From Bacillus sp. AFS055030 (GTDB taxonomy: Bacteria > Bacillota > Bacilli > Bacillales > Bacillaceae_G), in assembly GCF_002574545.1 (NCBI RefSeq), contig NZ_NUGT01000003.1:1-64000 (forward strand): 64,000 bases of DNA, written 5' to 3'. The position numbers and the translations under genes were made by a program. Below, in pieces: positions 37,021 through 45,069 of the stretch (positions are counted from its first letter, which is position 1; each line of letters begins with the position of its first letter). The notes beneath the pieces are model-generated. The model was not told the origin of the DNA and made no database searches. It was given only the letters and a program-made list of their open reading frames with translations.

Positions 37021-38196
37021 ATGCAAACAATATCTTTAGATCGTTTAGTAGAGCAAACAAAAGAAGAAGTAATTAAGTGGAGAAGGCATTTCCATCAGTA
37101 TCCGGAGTTATCTTTTCACGAAGAAAAAACAGCTCAATATGTGTATGATACACTTCAAACTTTCGAGAATTTAGAGATATCTCGTCCGACAAAGACGAGT
37201 GTTATGGCTCGTCTGATTGGTTCAACGCCTGGCAAGGTTTTAGCAATTCGAGCAGATATGGATGCTTTACCCATTGAGGAAGAAAACACTTTTGAATTTG
37301 CCTCAACAAATCCAGGTGTAATGCATGCTTGTGGACACGATGGTCATACAGCAATGCTTCTTGGCACAGCGAAAATCCTATCTAGTTTAAAAGATCAGAT
37401 TAAAGGTGAAGTTCGATTTTTGTTTCAACACGCTGAAGAGTTGAACCCTGGTGGTGCAGAGGAAATGGTACAAGCAGGAGTTATGGACGGAGTAGACATG
37501 ATAATTGGTGCACATCTTTGGGCTCCTATGAAACTAGGTACAGTAGGTGTTGTATATGGCCCGATGATGGCTGCTCCGGATACATTCTATATTACCGTTG
37601 AAGGTAAGGGTGGACATGCGGCACTTCCTCATGACACGATTGATTCGATTGCTATAGCTTCTCAAGTTGTAACGAATCTTCAACATATCGTTTCTAGAAA
37701 TACTGATCCGCTTGATAATCTAGTCGTTTCTGTTACCAAGTTTATTGGAGGTACAACTCATAACGTAATCCCAGGTTCAGTAGAAATCTGTGGAACTGTC
37801 CGTAGTTTCAACGCTGACCTTAGAAAATCGGTGCCTGAACTGATGGAACGAGTTATAAAAGGAATAACTGAGGCTCATGGTGCACAATACAAATTTGAAT
37901 ATGAGTTTGGATATCGACCTGTTATCAACGATGAGCAAATTACGAAAGCTATTGAAGAAACCGTTCTAGAAGTATTTGATGAAAAGACTCTTGACCTTAT
38001 GAAACCAAACATGGGTGGTGAAGATTTCTCTGCATTCCAACAAAAGGCACCGGGCACTTTCTTCTATGTGGGGGCAGGAAACAAAGAAAAAGACATTATT
38101 TATCCACATCATCATGCTCGTTTTACAATAGACGAGGACGCTTTGGCAATTGGTGTAAACTTATTCGTTCATGCTACATTTAAGCTTTTAGATTAA
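37021..38196 (+). CDS. M20 family amidohydrolase (aminoacylase/YxeP-like)
   Basis: A 391-aa M20D peptidase-family amidohydrolase. It shows RADMDALPIEEENTFEFAS, MHACGHDGHTAMLLG and FLFQHAEELNPGGAEEM, the motifs that carry the two metal ligands and catalytic glutamate. The dimerisation region has GKGGHAALPHDTIDS and the last ligand sits in GGEDFSAFQQKAPG. Homologues deacylate N-acyl amino acids or conjugates. It starts 14 bp after the preceding hydrolase with GAGGGAG upstream, so the two work in one pathway. Confidence 0.92.
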   Translation: MQTISLDRLVEQTKEEVIKWRRHFHQYPELSFHEEKTAQYVYDTLQTFENLEISRPTKTSVMARLIGSTPGKVLAIRADMDALPIEEENTFEFASTNPGVMHACGHDGHTAMLLGTAKILSSLKDQIKGEVRFLFQHAEELNPGGAEEMVQAGVMDGVDMIIGAHLWAPMKLGTVGVVYGPMMAAPDTFYITVEGKGGHAALPHDTIDSIAIASQVVTNLQHIVSRNTDPLDNLVVSVTKFIGGTTHNVIPGSVEICGTVRSFNADLRKSVPELMERVIKGITEAHGAQYKFEYEFGYRPVINDEQITKAIEETVLEVFDEKTLDLMKPNMGGEDFSAFQQKAPGTFFYVGAGNKEKDIIYPHHHARFTIDEDALAIGVNLFVHATFKLLD

Positions 38197-38305
38197 TAGA
38201 CTGATGGTTAAGTAGATCCTTAATTACAAGGATCTGCTTAATCTAAAAAACGTTTTCTGAATATTTAAACTAATAAAAATTTAAATTGAAAGTGGGGAAC
38301 AATTT

Positions 38306-38500
38306 TTGAAAATCTATCATTTATTAGCACTTATTCCATTTGTTGCTATTCTAGGCTTTTCATCTTGGGCAAACCATGTTGAGCCATTTGTATTAGGAAT
38401 GCCTTTTCTACTGTTTTGGGTTGTATTATGGACGGTTTTATCAACACCAGTTATGTGGATTATCTTTAAACTAGATTCGGCGAATAAGGGGGACAGTTAA
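38306..38500 (+). CDS. DUF3311 small membrane protein paired with a symporter
   Basis: A 64-aa membrane protein with two helices (LLALIPFVAILGFSSWA and GMPFLLFWVVLWTVLSTPVMW). It has the DUF3311 pattern, a family found immediately before sodium:solute symporter genes. TTG 38306 follows GTGGGGA. It ends one base before the symporter ATG, so the two are coupled. An accessory role for the transporter is inferred. The 109 bp before it contain no clear promoter. Confidence 0.8.
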   Translation: MKIYHLLALIPFVAILGFSSWANHVEPFVLGMPFLLFWVVLWTVLSTPVMWIIFKLDSANKGDS

Positions 38501-38501
38501 G

Positions 38502-39974
38502 ATGAATAGTGCATTAATTATCATTTTTCTTTTTCTTGCAATATCGATATTTCTAGGGGTACAAGCTAGAAAAGGTAAAGACATGAATCTTGAGCAATGG
38601 AGTGTTGGAGGAAGAGGATTTGGAACGATTTTCGTGTTCCTCTTAATGGCTGGTGAAATCTATACTACCTTTACGTTCTTAGGTGGAAGTGGCTGGGCGT
38701 ATGGAAAAGGAGGTCCAACCTACTATATCACTGCTTATGGTGCACTTGCTTATATTATGTCTTATTGGTTGCTTCCAAAAATATGGAAATATGCTAAAGA
38801 AAATAAGTTAATGTCACAGCCGGACTTTTTCGCAAGTAAATACAAAAGTAAGGCCCTTGGCGTTTTAGTTTCACTAGTTGGTGTAGCTGCTGTAATTCCC
38901 TACTTAGTTCTACAATTAAAAGGATTAGGAAGCATCGTTTCGGAGGCTTCATATGGAATGATCTCACCAACATTTGCGATTTGGATCGGTGCTATTTCGG
39001 TAACTATTTATGTCATGATATCTGGTATCCATGGATCAGCATGGACTGCAGCGTTAAAGGACATTATGATTCTTGGTGTTGTTCTTTTTCTAGGAATCTA
39101 TTTACCTTATCATTATTATGGTGGATTCCAAGCGATGTTTGAAGCAGTTGATCAAGCGAAACCAGGTTTTCTAAATCTGCCAAAAGAGGGATTAAGTGTA
39201 TCCTGGTTTAATTCTACAGTTCTTCTAACAGCTTTAGGTTTTTATATGTGGCCACATACTTTTGGCTCAGTCTATTCAGCTAAAAGTGAAAACGTATTTC
39301 GTAAAAATGCGATTATCATGCCTTTATACCAACTTGTGCTGCTTTTTGTATTTTTCGTTGGATTTGCGGCAATTCTTCAAGTTCCTGGGCTACAAGGTGC
39401 GGATGCAGATCTGTCTTTATTAAAGTTAAGTAAAGCAACTTTTAACCCATGGTTTGTTGGAATCATTGGTGGAGCAGGCGTATTGACAGCAATCGTGCCA
39501 GGCTCGATGATCCTAATGGCATCTGCTACTTTAATATCAAAAAATATTTATAAAGTGTTTGTTCCATCTGCTACAGAAAAGCAGGTTGCAGTTTTAGCGA
39601 AATACCTTGTTCCTGTAGTTGCCTTATTCGCAGTTTTTTTCACATTTAATGGTGGAACAACATTAGTAACATTACTTTTAATGGGTTACAGTCTAGTTAC
39701 TCAATTGTTCCCAACACTAGTCTTTAGTTTAATGAAAAAGAACTTTGTAACGAAACAAGGCGCATTCGCTGGTATTTTAACTGGAGTTGCAACAGTTACT
39801 TATGTCACTATAAGTAATACAACAATCGGATCTTTATTCCCAACACTGCCTCAATATATTAAAGATTTGAATATCGGTGTTATTGGTTTAGTTGTCAACC
39901 TTGTATTTTTAGTTGTTGTTAGTTTAATTACTAAAAATGTATCGGTTCAAAGTAAAAAAGAAATTGTAGCTTAA
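38502..39974 (+). CDS. Sodium:solute symporter (SSS family)
   Basis: A 490-aa permease with about 13 helices. Family features include NLEQWSVGGRGFGTIFVFLLMAGEIYTTFTFLGGSGWAYG at the start and PGSMILMASATLISKN in the sodium-site helix. It is predicted to import the substrate of the two upstream M20 hydrolases with Na+. GGGGG precedes ATG 38502. A terminator at 40004 ends the operon. The substrate class (N-substituted amino acid, ureide or small peptide) is an inference from the neighbours. Confidence 0.9.
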   Translation: MNSALIIIFLFLAISIFLGVQARKGKDMNLEQWSVGGRGFGTIFVFLLMAGEIYTTFTFLGGSGWAYGKGGPTYYITAYGALAYIMSYWLLPKIWKYAKENKLMSQPDFFASKYKSKALGVLVSLVGVAAVIPYLVLQLKGLGSIVSEASYGMISPTFAIWIGAISVTIYVMISGIHGSAWTAALKDIMILGVVLFLGIYLPYHYYGGFQAMFEAVDQAKPGFLNLPKEGLSVSWFNSTVLLTALGFYMWPHTFGSVYSAKSENVFRKNAIIMPLYQLVLLFVFFVGFAAILQVPGLQGADADLSLLKLSKATFNPWFVGIIGGAGVLTAIVPGSMILMASATLISKNIYKVFVPSATEKQVAVLAKYLVPVVALFAVFFTFNGGTTLVTLLLMGYSLVTQLFPTLVFSLMKKNFVTKQGAFAGILTGVATVTYVTISNTTIGSLFPTLPQYIKDLNIGVIGLVVNLVFLVVVSLITKNVSVQSKKEIVA

Positions 39975-40003
39975 ATAGAATTATGTACTAACAAATATCC
40001 CTA

Positions 40004-40037
40004 GGGTTGATTATTTTAATCAACCTCTATTTTTTTA
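40004..40037 (+). terminator. Terminator of the symporter operon
   Basis: GGTTGATTA (40005-40013) pairs with TAATCAACC (40017-40025), followed by a T run at 40030-40036. Confidence 0.85.
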
Positions 40038-40110
40038 TGAGCTTTTATCTAAATTCCCCCAAATGCAAATTTATAGTTAGAAAGACTTAAAGAGTAGACA
40101 AATCCAAACT

Positions 40111-40135
40111 AAACCGCCATTTATAGGTGGTTTTT
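40111..40135 (+). terminator. Secondary terminator-like hairpin
   Basis: AACCGCC pairs with GGTGGTT through one G-U pair, followed by TTTTT. Confidence 0.55.
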
Positions 40136-40487
40136 CTATTTGAGTAATATAATATTGGCCTATTTAACATAGATTTCTCCAGAAAAATTGGTTAATAAAC
40201 GGGAAAACTCAATAAAATCAAGGCTAAAATAACCCAAGTTTAAATCAAAGGGAAATCAATTTAAAATGTAGAATTTTTCATTATTAGAGTTGGAATCATT
40301 TGAATTTGGTCAGTTGGTTTTTTGGAAGAAGTTAGTATCAGTAATATAAACGATTTGATTTATCAGTGAAAAATTTAAATAAAAAAACCAATGTTGATAC
40401 TTTTTTTCAAAATTAAAATGACATCAACAATTAATAAAATAAAACTAGGACAGGAATAGCAACATCTTAGAGTATGGGGGGATCAAG

Positions 40488-40793
40488 TTGCATATTAAAC
40501 AATTAAGTCATCTTTGTGAAGTTTTAGAGAGTGGTTCCTTTACGATTGCAGCGCAGAAGTCTTTAATTAATGAAGCTGACATGAAAGAATCAATCAATAG
40601 TTTAGAAATTGAATTTGGCATAAAGCTAATTGAGTGTGACGACGAATTTAAAGTAGTGCCTTCATTTGAATGCTTACAAATTATTACGCATATAAAGGAA
40701 ATCGTAAGGAATTGTAGAGAAATTGACGAAGAAATTAAATCCTTACATAAGAAATCTTCTGTGAATACAATGTATGATGTGGGACTGCTTTGA
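40488..40793 (+). CDS. HTH-only LysR-like protein
   Basis: A 101-aa protein matching only the N-terminal DNA-binding part of LysR regulators: MHIKQLSHLCEVLESGSFTIAAQKSLINEAD, then SINSLEIEFGIKL, and a linker-like helix. There is no effector domain, and no remnant of one follows in the next 200 bp. TTG 40488 follows GGGGGGA, and a terminator lies at 40821, so it looks like a complete small gene and not a simple truncation. The recognition region is divergent (NEADMKES where LysR proteins usually have SxPAVSxxI), so DNA binding is uncertain. Confidence 0.6.
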   Translation: MHIKQLSHLCEVLESGSFTIAAQKSLINEADMKESINSLEIEFGIKLIECDDEFKVVPSFECLQIITHIKEIVRNCREIDEEIKSLHKKSSVNTMYDVGLL

Positions 40794-40820
40794 TCCTAAA
40801 TAGTAAAGTATTTTAAATGT

Positions 40821-40851
40821 AGGACCAAATCATAATAGGTTTGGTCTTTTT
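40821..40851 (+). terminator. Terminator after the HTH-only gene
   Basis: GACCAAATC pairs with GGTTTGGTC with one G-U pair, followed by TTTTT. Confidence 0.8.
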
Positions 40852-40945
40852 GGAATGACTTTTATTTTTCAATAAAGTATCAGTAGCCTTCTCATACCTA
40901 ATTTAATCTTTATATCTTTACGTTCTAAATCTTTCTTATTTATTT

Positions 40946-40977
40946 ATAACTAAATATAATTAGATATAATTAGTTAT
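40946..40977 (+). promoter_or_regulatory. Inverted repeat with twin TATAAT boxes before modA
   Basis: ATAACTAA (40946-40953) and TTAGTTAT (40970-40977) are perfect arms. Between them ATATAATTAG occurs twice in tandem, giving TATAAT at 40955 and 40965. A run of ten T follows. The element looks like a promoter overlapped by an operator. Confidence 0.5.
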
Positions 40978-41003
40978 TTTTTTTTAAGAAAGGTAGATGA
41001 ATA

Positions 41004-41816
41004 ATGAAAAAACGTTATTCTTTATTTTTATTGATAACAATGTTGTTAGGACTAATCGTATCTGGATGTTCAACAAATGAACAAGCTACAAAGCCAACAG
41101 GCAAAAAACAAGAAACTGTTAAAAAGAATGTGGAATTGACAATCTCAGCAGCAGCTAGTTTACAGGATGCACTAAATGATATTAAAGCAAACTTTGAAAA
41201 GGCTAACCCTAATGTGAAAATAAACTATAACTTTGGAGCATCAGGAGCATTGCAACAACAAATTTCTCAAGGAGCACCGGTCGATCTTTTCTTCTCGGCT
41301 GCAGAGGACAAATTTAATAATTTAGTACAAGATGGTCTTATTGATAAGAGCCAAGGTAAAAATGTAGTTGGGAATGAACTTGTATTAGTTGTACCAAAAA
41401 ATAAAAATAAAGATATTAATTCTTTTGAGGATCTTACAAAAGCAGACAAAATTTCTATCGGGACGCCAGAAGCGGTACCAGCAGGACAATATGGTAAAGA
41501 AACATTGAAAAATTTAAATGTTTGGAAAGCGATTGAAGGAAAAGTAGTATATGGTAAGGATGTTAGACAAGTACTTTCTTATGTAGAAACAAATAATGTA
41601 GACGCAGGGATTGTTTATAAAACAGATGCGCTAACATCTACAAAAGTAAAGATTGTAGCAACAGCCCCTGAAAATACGCATGATCCAATCATTTATCCAT
41701 TAGGCGTATTAAAGAATAGCAAGCAATCTAAAGAAGCTAAAAAGTTCTATGAATATCTTCAAAATGACGAGTCTATGAAGATATTAGAGAAGTATGGGTT
41801 TAAAGGACTAAACTAA
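41004..41816 (+). CDS. modA: ModA-type molybdate-binding lipoprotein
   Basis: A 270-aa periplasmic-binding-type lipoprotein. The signal peptide ends in LIVSGC (C22). The mature part begins VELTISAAASLQDALNDIKANFEK and includes FGASGALQQQISQGAPVDLFFSAAEDKF and GTPEAVPAGQYGKE, the oxyanion-binding motifs of ModA. It captures molybdate or tungstate for an ABC importer. modB and modC, normally next to it, are absent here; a terminator follows at 41845 and the next gene is on the other strand. It must use a permease encoded elsewhere. Confidence 0.92.
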   Translation: MKKRYSLFLLITMLLGLIVSGCSTNEQATKPTGKKQETVKKNVELTISAAASLQDALNDIKANFEKANPNVKINYNFGASGALQQQISQGAPVDLFFSAAEDKFNNLVQDGLIDKSQGKNVVGNELVLVVPKNKNKDINSFEDLTKADKISIGTPEAVPAGQYGKETLKNLNVWKAIEGKVVYGKDVRQVLSYVETNNVDAGIVYKTDALTSTKVKIVATAPENTHDPIIYPLGVLKNSKQSKEAKKFYEYLQNDESMKILEKYGFKGLN

Positions 41817-41844
41817 CTTACATTAGCTGACTGAAGTTTTTAGG

Positions 41845-41876
41845 AATGAGCCGATTAAATAATTGGCTCATTTTTC
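41845..41876 (+). terminator. Terminator of modA
   Basis: ATGAGCC (41846-41852) pairs with GGCTCAT (41865-41871), with an extended inner stem, followed by T5. Confidence 0.8.
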
Positions 41877-42074
41877 ATTTTGGAATCTTGAATGAAATTT
41901 AATGTAAATGATTTGTTTGTTCTGTATAAAGAACAGTTATGAAGATTTGTTCATGTTTGTTTAGAAGGGGAAAATTTAAAGAGCGGGCTACTATTTAAAG
42001 TTTGCCAGAAAAAATTGTATCAAATAAAACTCTTTATAAGCTAAAGGAAAAATAGAATGCAAAATAATGTTAAA

Positions 42075-42539
42075 CTAGTGAGTGTATTCCTTTATTGATA
42101 TATTGAAGAGTTTTCGGTCTCTTTTGCCTTTTTGACCAATTAGCCAATACCAACTCTGTCCAATATAAAAAGAGTTAGATACAAGTTGTTCAATATACTT
42201 TGAAATAATTCCATTGATTTTTTCTTTTTCAATTTTATTTTTTATAGACAAGGCAATGACAAAATAGGATTTATCACTTTCAAATTCCAATAATTGAAGA
42301 TGATATCTGCCACCTTTTTTTTCATTAAAATCATTTAATACGTGATCTATACAGTCTCTGACATCAATGTTATATTTAGCTGCATCGTTCCAATTTGATA
42401 TGAGAGAGTCATATAACGAAACTGTTAGGATGTAATATGATGCATAGTCCTTAGGATTAAATTTTTGATTCTCATCCTTAAATTGATATAAAGGTGGAAC
42501 AACAAATTTTTCATAATCAGCAAAAAAATCTTCAGTCAT
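42075..42539 (-). CDS. Hypothetical protein
   Basis: A 154-aa soluble protein I do not recognise. It is rich in aromatic residues (DYASYYILTVSLYDSLISNW; SNSFYIGQSWYWLIGQKG) and has no signal peptide or membrane helix. A mixed alpha/beta fold is likely. AGGTA precedes ATG 42539 on the minus strand. It stands alone between convergent modA and a terminator at 42650. No context suggests a role. Confidence 0.6.
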   Translation of the reverse strand: MTEDFFADYEKFVVPPLYQFKDENQKFNPKDYASYYILTVSLYDSLISNWNDAAKYNIDVRDCIDHVLNDFNEKKGGRYHLQLLEFESDKSYFVIALSIKNKIEKEKINGIISKYIEQLVSNSFYIGQSWYWLIGQKGKRDRKLFNISIKEYTH

Positions 42540-42649
42540 GTTTTTACCTACTTTCTAGTTAGAACAAAAGTTTACTATATCGAATATAAAATATAGTTTT
42601 TCCTATTCTTTCCAAAAATAGACACGAGGAAAATGTATAAGATTTTTAT

Positions 42650-42686
42650 AAAAAGCAGAGTTAAAAAAATTCAACTCTGCTTTTTG
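42650..42686. terminator. Bidirectional terminator
   Basis: AAAAGCAGAGTT (42651-42662) pairs with AACTCTGCTTTT (42673-42684), with A-rich and T-rich flanks. It closes the minus-strand operon that ends at 42729. Confidence 0.85.
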
Positions 42687-42728
42687 TTTTAATCGGATAG
42701 ACAATGGAGTTTTTTAATCTAATTAGTT

Positions 42729-43160
42729 TTATAGAATTTGAATCGAGAATACTAGGGAGGTAAAATCACCGTTCGCAAAAGCATCATTACAACTGTAGAC
42801 CATGAAATCTTTCTCCTTTTTCATTCTCATACCAGAATGGAAATCATGGAAGCCCACCATTCGTTCTTCTTCCCATACATTAAAAACATTTAAAAAGCCC
42901 CTAGAACATTTTAAAATCAGTTCTGATTGAATTTCATTCCCCCATATAATGATTGTTTTTTGTTTTGGGGCATTGTTTCTTGATATACCATTTTCTGAAA
43001 TAAATCCGACACCTTGATTTCTAGGGGAATTTAAACTCAAAAATTTCAACTTAATCTCTTTTTCTTCATTCATTTGAAATACTTCTGTATGAATTGTTTC
43101 ATCAGATTTTAAAGACTTGTTCGTACTATATACTTTTTCTTTTACTAGTAACATTTTCAC
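42729..43160 (-). CDS. Uncharacterised protein ending the P450-region operon
   Basis: A 143-aa protein I cannot assign. It looks beta-rich, with alternating hydrophobic strands (EIKLKFLSLN, TIIIWGNEI, MVGFHDFHSGMRM, SLVFSIQIL). There is no signal peptide. GTG 43160 has AGGAGA at 5 bases. It overlaps the preceding transporter gene by 35 bp, so it is translationally coupled to it. A small beta-barrel enzyme or binding protein in the same pathway is conceivable. Confidence 0.6.
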   Translation of the reverse strand: MKMLLVKEKVYSTNKSLKSDETIHTEVFQMNEEKEIKLKFLSLNSPRNQGVGFISENGISRNNAPKQKTIIIWGNEIQSELILKCSRGFLNVFNVWEEERMVGFHDFHSGMRMKKEKDFMVYSCNDAFANGDFTSLVFSIQIL

Positions 43161-44322
43161 TTATCTCTCCTGTTAAGTTATTTTGATCCCCTAATGTTAA
43201 TTTCAAAAAGTAACACAGTCCTAAACAAGGGACACAGACTAATGCCATACCTAAAAAAGTAAAAGATGGAGATATAGAGTAGAGGTAGCCACTGACTAAA
43301 GTCAAAATCCCGCTACCTAAACTTAAGCCTAGAGCTGCATAAATTCCATGAGCAAAGGGGAAGTACTTATTTTCTATGTTTTCATCTAAATATTTCACAA
43401 AGGCATATTGAGTGAGCCCAAAAGTAATTGAATGTAAAAGTTGAGACAATACAAAAACAGAAATGCTGTTAAAAGAAGAAATCAATACCCATCTTAAGAT
43501 AGAAGCACTTACACTAAACATTAATAAAGCTGGAACAGAGCGTCTTTTAAATAGAAAGTCAGATACATAGAAGAAAGCAATTTCTGATAGTACAGCAATG
43601 ATTAAGATGAATCCTGTAAAACTAGTTTTCACCCCTATATTTTTCAAAAAAAGCACAGCATAACTATAATATGCTGCATGTGCAGCTTGAAGGGTGATGC
43701 AGATTGTTAATACGATTAAAAATGCTTTTGATTTAAATAACTTAAATAACGGAACTTTCTTTGATGTTATTTTTGTCCTTAAAGGTATAGGCGCACGAAT
43801 GGATGTAATAAAAGTAAGTAGAACACATCCAATCATCAAAAAGTAAATAACTACATTTTCACTTTTTAAAGATATGAGTATTCCAGTTAATGATAGAGAA
43901 ATAATATAGCCGATCGAACCATATGACCTACTCTTTCCATACTCTATTTTGCATTCTCTAATAAGGATAGATGCCATAGCCTCATACATAGCTAAAGGCA
44001 TTGGATAAACAAGGCTTAGTAAAACCGTAATGAAAGCTACAGCAATTAAACTATTAAACGGAATTAATATGATTAATAACATAACAGAAATTAAGGAAAC
44101 TACTTGATTTAATCTTGCTAAGTTTAAATATCTACTTATAAATGGAAAAATAAAAAAGGTTGTAATTGATCTTGTTATTAGTCCTAAAGCAATGATAAGT
44201 CCAGCCTCATCTGCTGTAAAACCTTTGCTTGTTGTTAGCCAAGCAGACCAATATGGCACGAAGATCCCAAAAGTGAAGAAAAATCCAAAAAACTGTAAAG
44301 ACATCCATCTTTGACTAGTCAT
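43126..44322 (-). CDS. MFS transporter (HcaT/YwbF-like)
   Basis: A 398-aa permease with 12 helices of the MFS group that includes HcaT, YwbF and nucleoside/H+ symporters. It starts with SLQFFGFFFTFGIFVPYWSAWLTTSKGFTADEAG, the group signature, and has KIEYGKSRSYGSIGYIISL in the middle loop. The substrate is not known; a nucleoside, sugar or aromatic acid would fit the group. It overlaps the hydrolase gene upstream by 8 bp and the unknown gene downstream by 35 bp, so the three form a coupled operon. Confidence 0.85.
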   Translation of the reverse strand: MTSQRWMSLQFFGFFFTFGIFVPYWSAWLTTSKGFTADEAGLIIALGLITRSITTFFIFPFISRYLNLARLNQVVSLISVMLLIILIPFNSLIAVAFITVLLSLVYPMPLAMYEAMASILIRECKIEYGKSRSYGSIGYIISLSLTGILISLKSENVVIYFLMIGCVLLTFITSIRAPIPLRTKITSKKVPLFKLFKSKAFLIVLTICITLQAAHAAYYSYAVLFLKNIGVKTSFTGFILIIAVLSEIAFFYVSDFLFKRRSVPALLMFSVSASILRWVLISSFNSISVFVLSQLLHSITFGLTQYAFVKYLDENIENKYFPFAHGIYAALGLSLGSGILTLVSGYLYSISPSFTFLGMALVCVPCLGLCYFLKLTLGDQNNLTGEISENVTSKRKSI

Positions 44323-44956
44323 TTGATTCCTCCCATTTCGGAAGAATTAGTTTTTGATGATTTTGTTTTATCATAAAATCATGAACCTTTTGAAAACTGT
44401 ATTTAGTAGAATACTGATCGTAATTAGAAGTTGATGGATCGGTAAAACCATGACTTCCTTCTATTTTAATGATTTGAACCTTATCTTTTGTTTTCAATTT
44501 AGTGACGACAATTTCTGGATCAAATGATTTTTCTTTCGTTGGGAAAATTAGTAAGGTCTCACATTTTGGACTAACTCCCAAGTAGTCCCTAATCCTCGAA
44601 CCATAAAATCCAATTACTCCATTAAATAATCCCTCATATTTACTGCATAGCCATGCAATCGTTGCACCAACACTAAAACCTAAAATATACAAATTATTAC
44701 AGGTAGTTCGAAGTTCTTTAGCAAGAGTGATAATTTTATTGGTAGCTAACTCAAATCCGATTTCCTGAGTAAAATGTTTATAAGCTTTATGTTCATCCTT
44801 ATAGCAATAGTTCTCTATATTATTTAATAAATTTGGGCATACGACTGTAAATCCTAACTTATTTAAACTGTTGCAAATATCTTTTATATGTTTGTTAATT
44901 CCATAAATTTCGTGAACTACTATGATGGTAGTATGATGAAACTCGCAATTTTCCAA
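44315..44956 (-). CDS. Dienelactone-hydrolase-like alpha/beta hydrolase
   Basis: A 213-aa alpha/beta hydrolase of the dienelactone hydrolase family. It shows IIVVHEIYGINKHIKDICN near the N-terminus, the nucleophile elbow GFSVGA (S95) and the catalytic His in EGSHGF (H169). Classic dienelactone hydrolases use Cys where this has Ser. It should hydrolyse an ester or lactone. TTG 44956 follows AGAGGTGA on the minus strand. It comes after the P450 gene but is separated from it by a hairpin terminator at 44979. Confidence 0.85.
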   Translation of the reverse strand: MENCEFHHTTIIVVHEIYGINKHIKDICNSLNKLGFTVVCPNLLNNIENYCYKDEHKAYKHFTQEIGFELATNKIITLAKELRTTCNNLYILGFSVGATIAWLCSKYEGLFNGVIGFYGSRIRDYLGVSPKCETLLIFPTKEKSFDPEIVVTKLKTKDKVQIIKIEGSHGFTDPSTSNYDQYSTKYSFQKVHDFMIKQNHQKLILPKWEESND

Positions 44957-44978
44957 TTTTAAATCACCTCTAACTTAG

Positions 44979-45012
44979 AAAAAATAGGAATAGAATTTTG
45001 TTCTATTCCTAT
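44979..45012 (-). terminator. Terminator or attenuator between P450 and hydrolase genes
   Basis: ATAGGAATAGAA (44984-44995) pairs perfectly with TTCTATTCCTAT (45001-45012). On the minus strand a run of T follows. It divides the block into two transcription units with possible readthrough. Confidence 0.8.
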
Positions 45013-45069
45013 CATTGTGTATCAAAGCCCTAAAAACATTTTGTTATTATATCAAATACCCCATTAATA

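Larger units (their letters stand above)
39975..40487. other. Intergenic region with two hairpins
   Basis: No gene seen. It holds two terminator-like hairpins (40004-40037 and 40111-40135). The remainder up to 40487 is AT-rich with stops in all frames. Confidence 0.5.
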
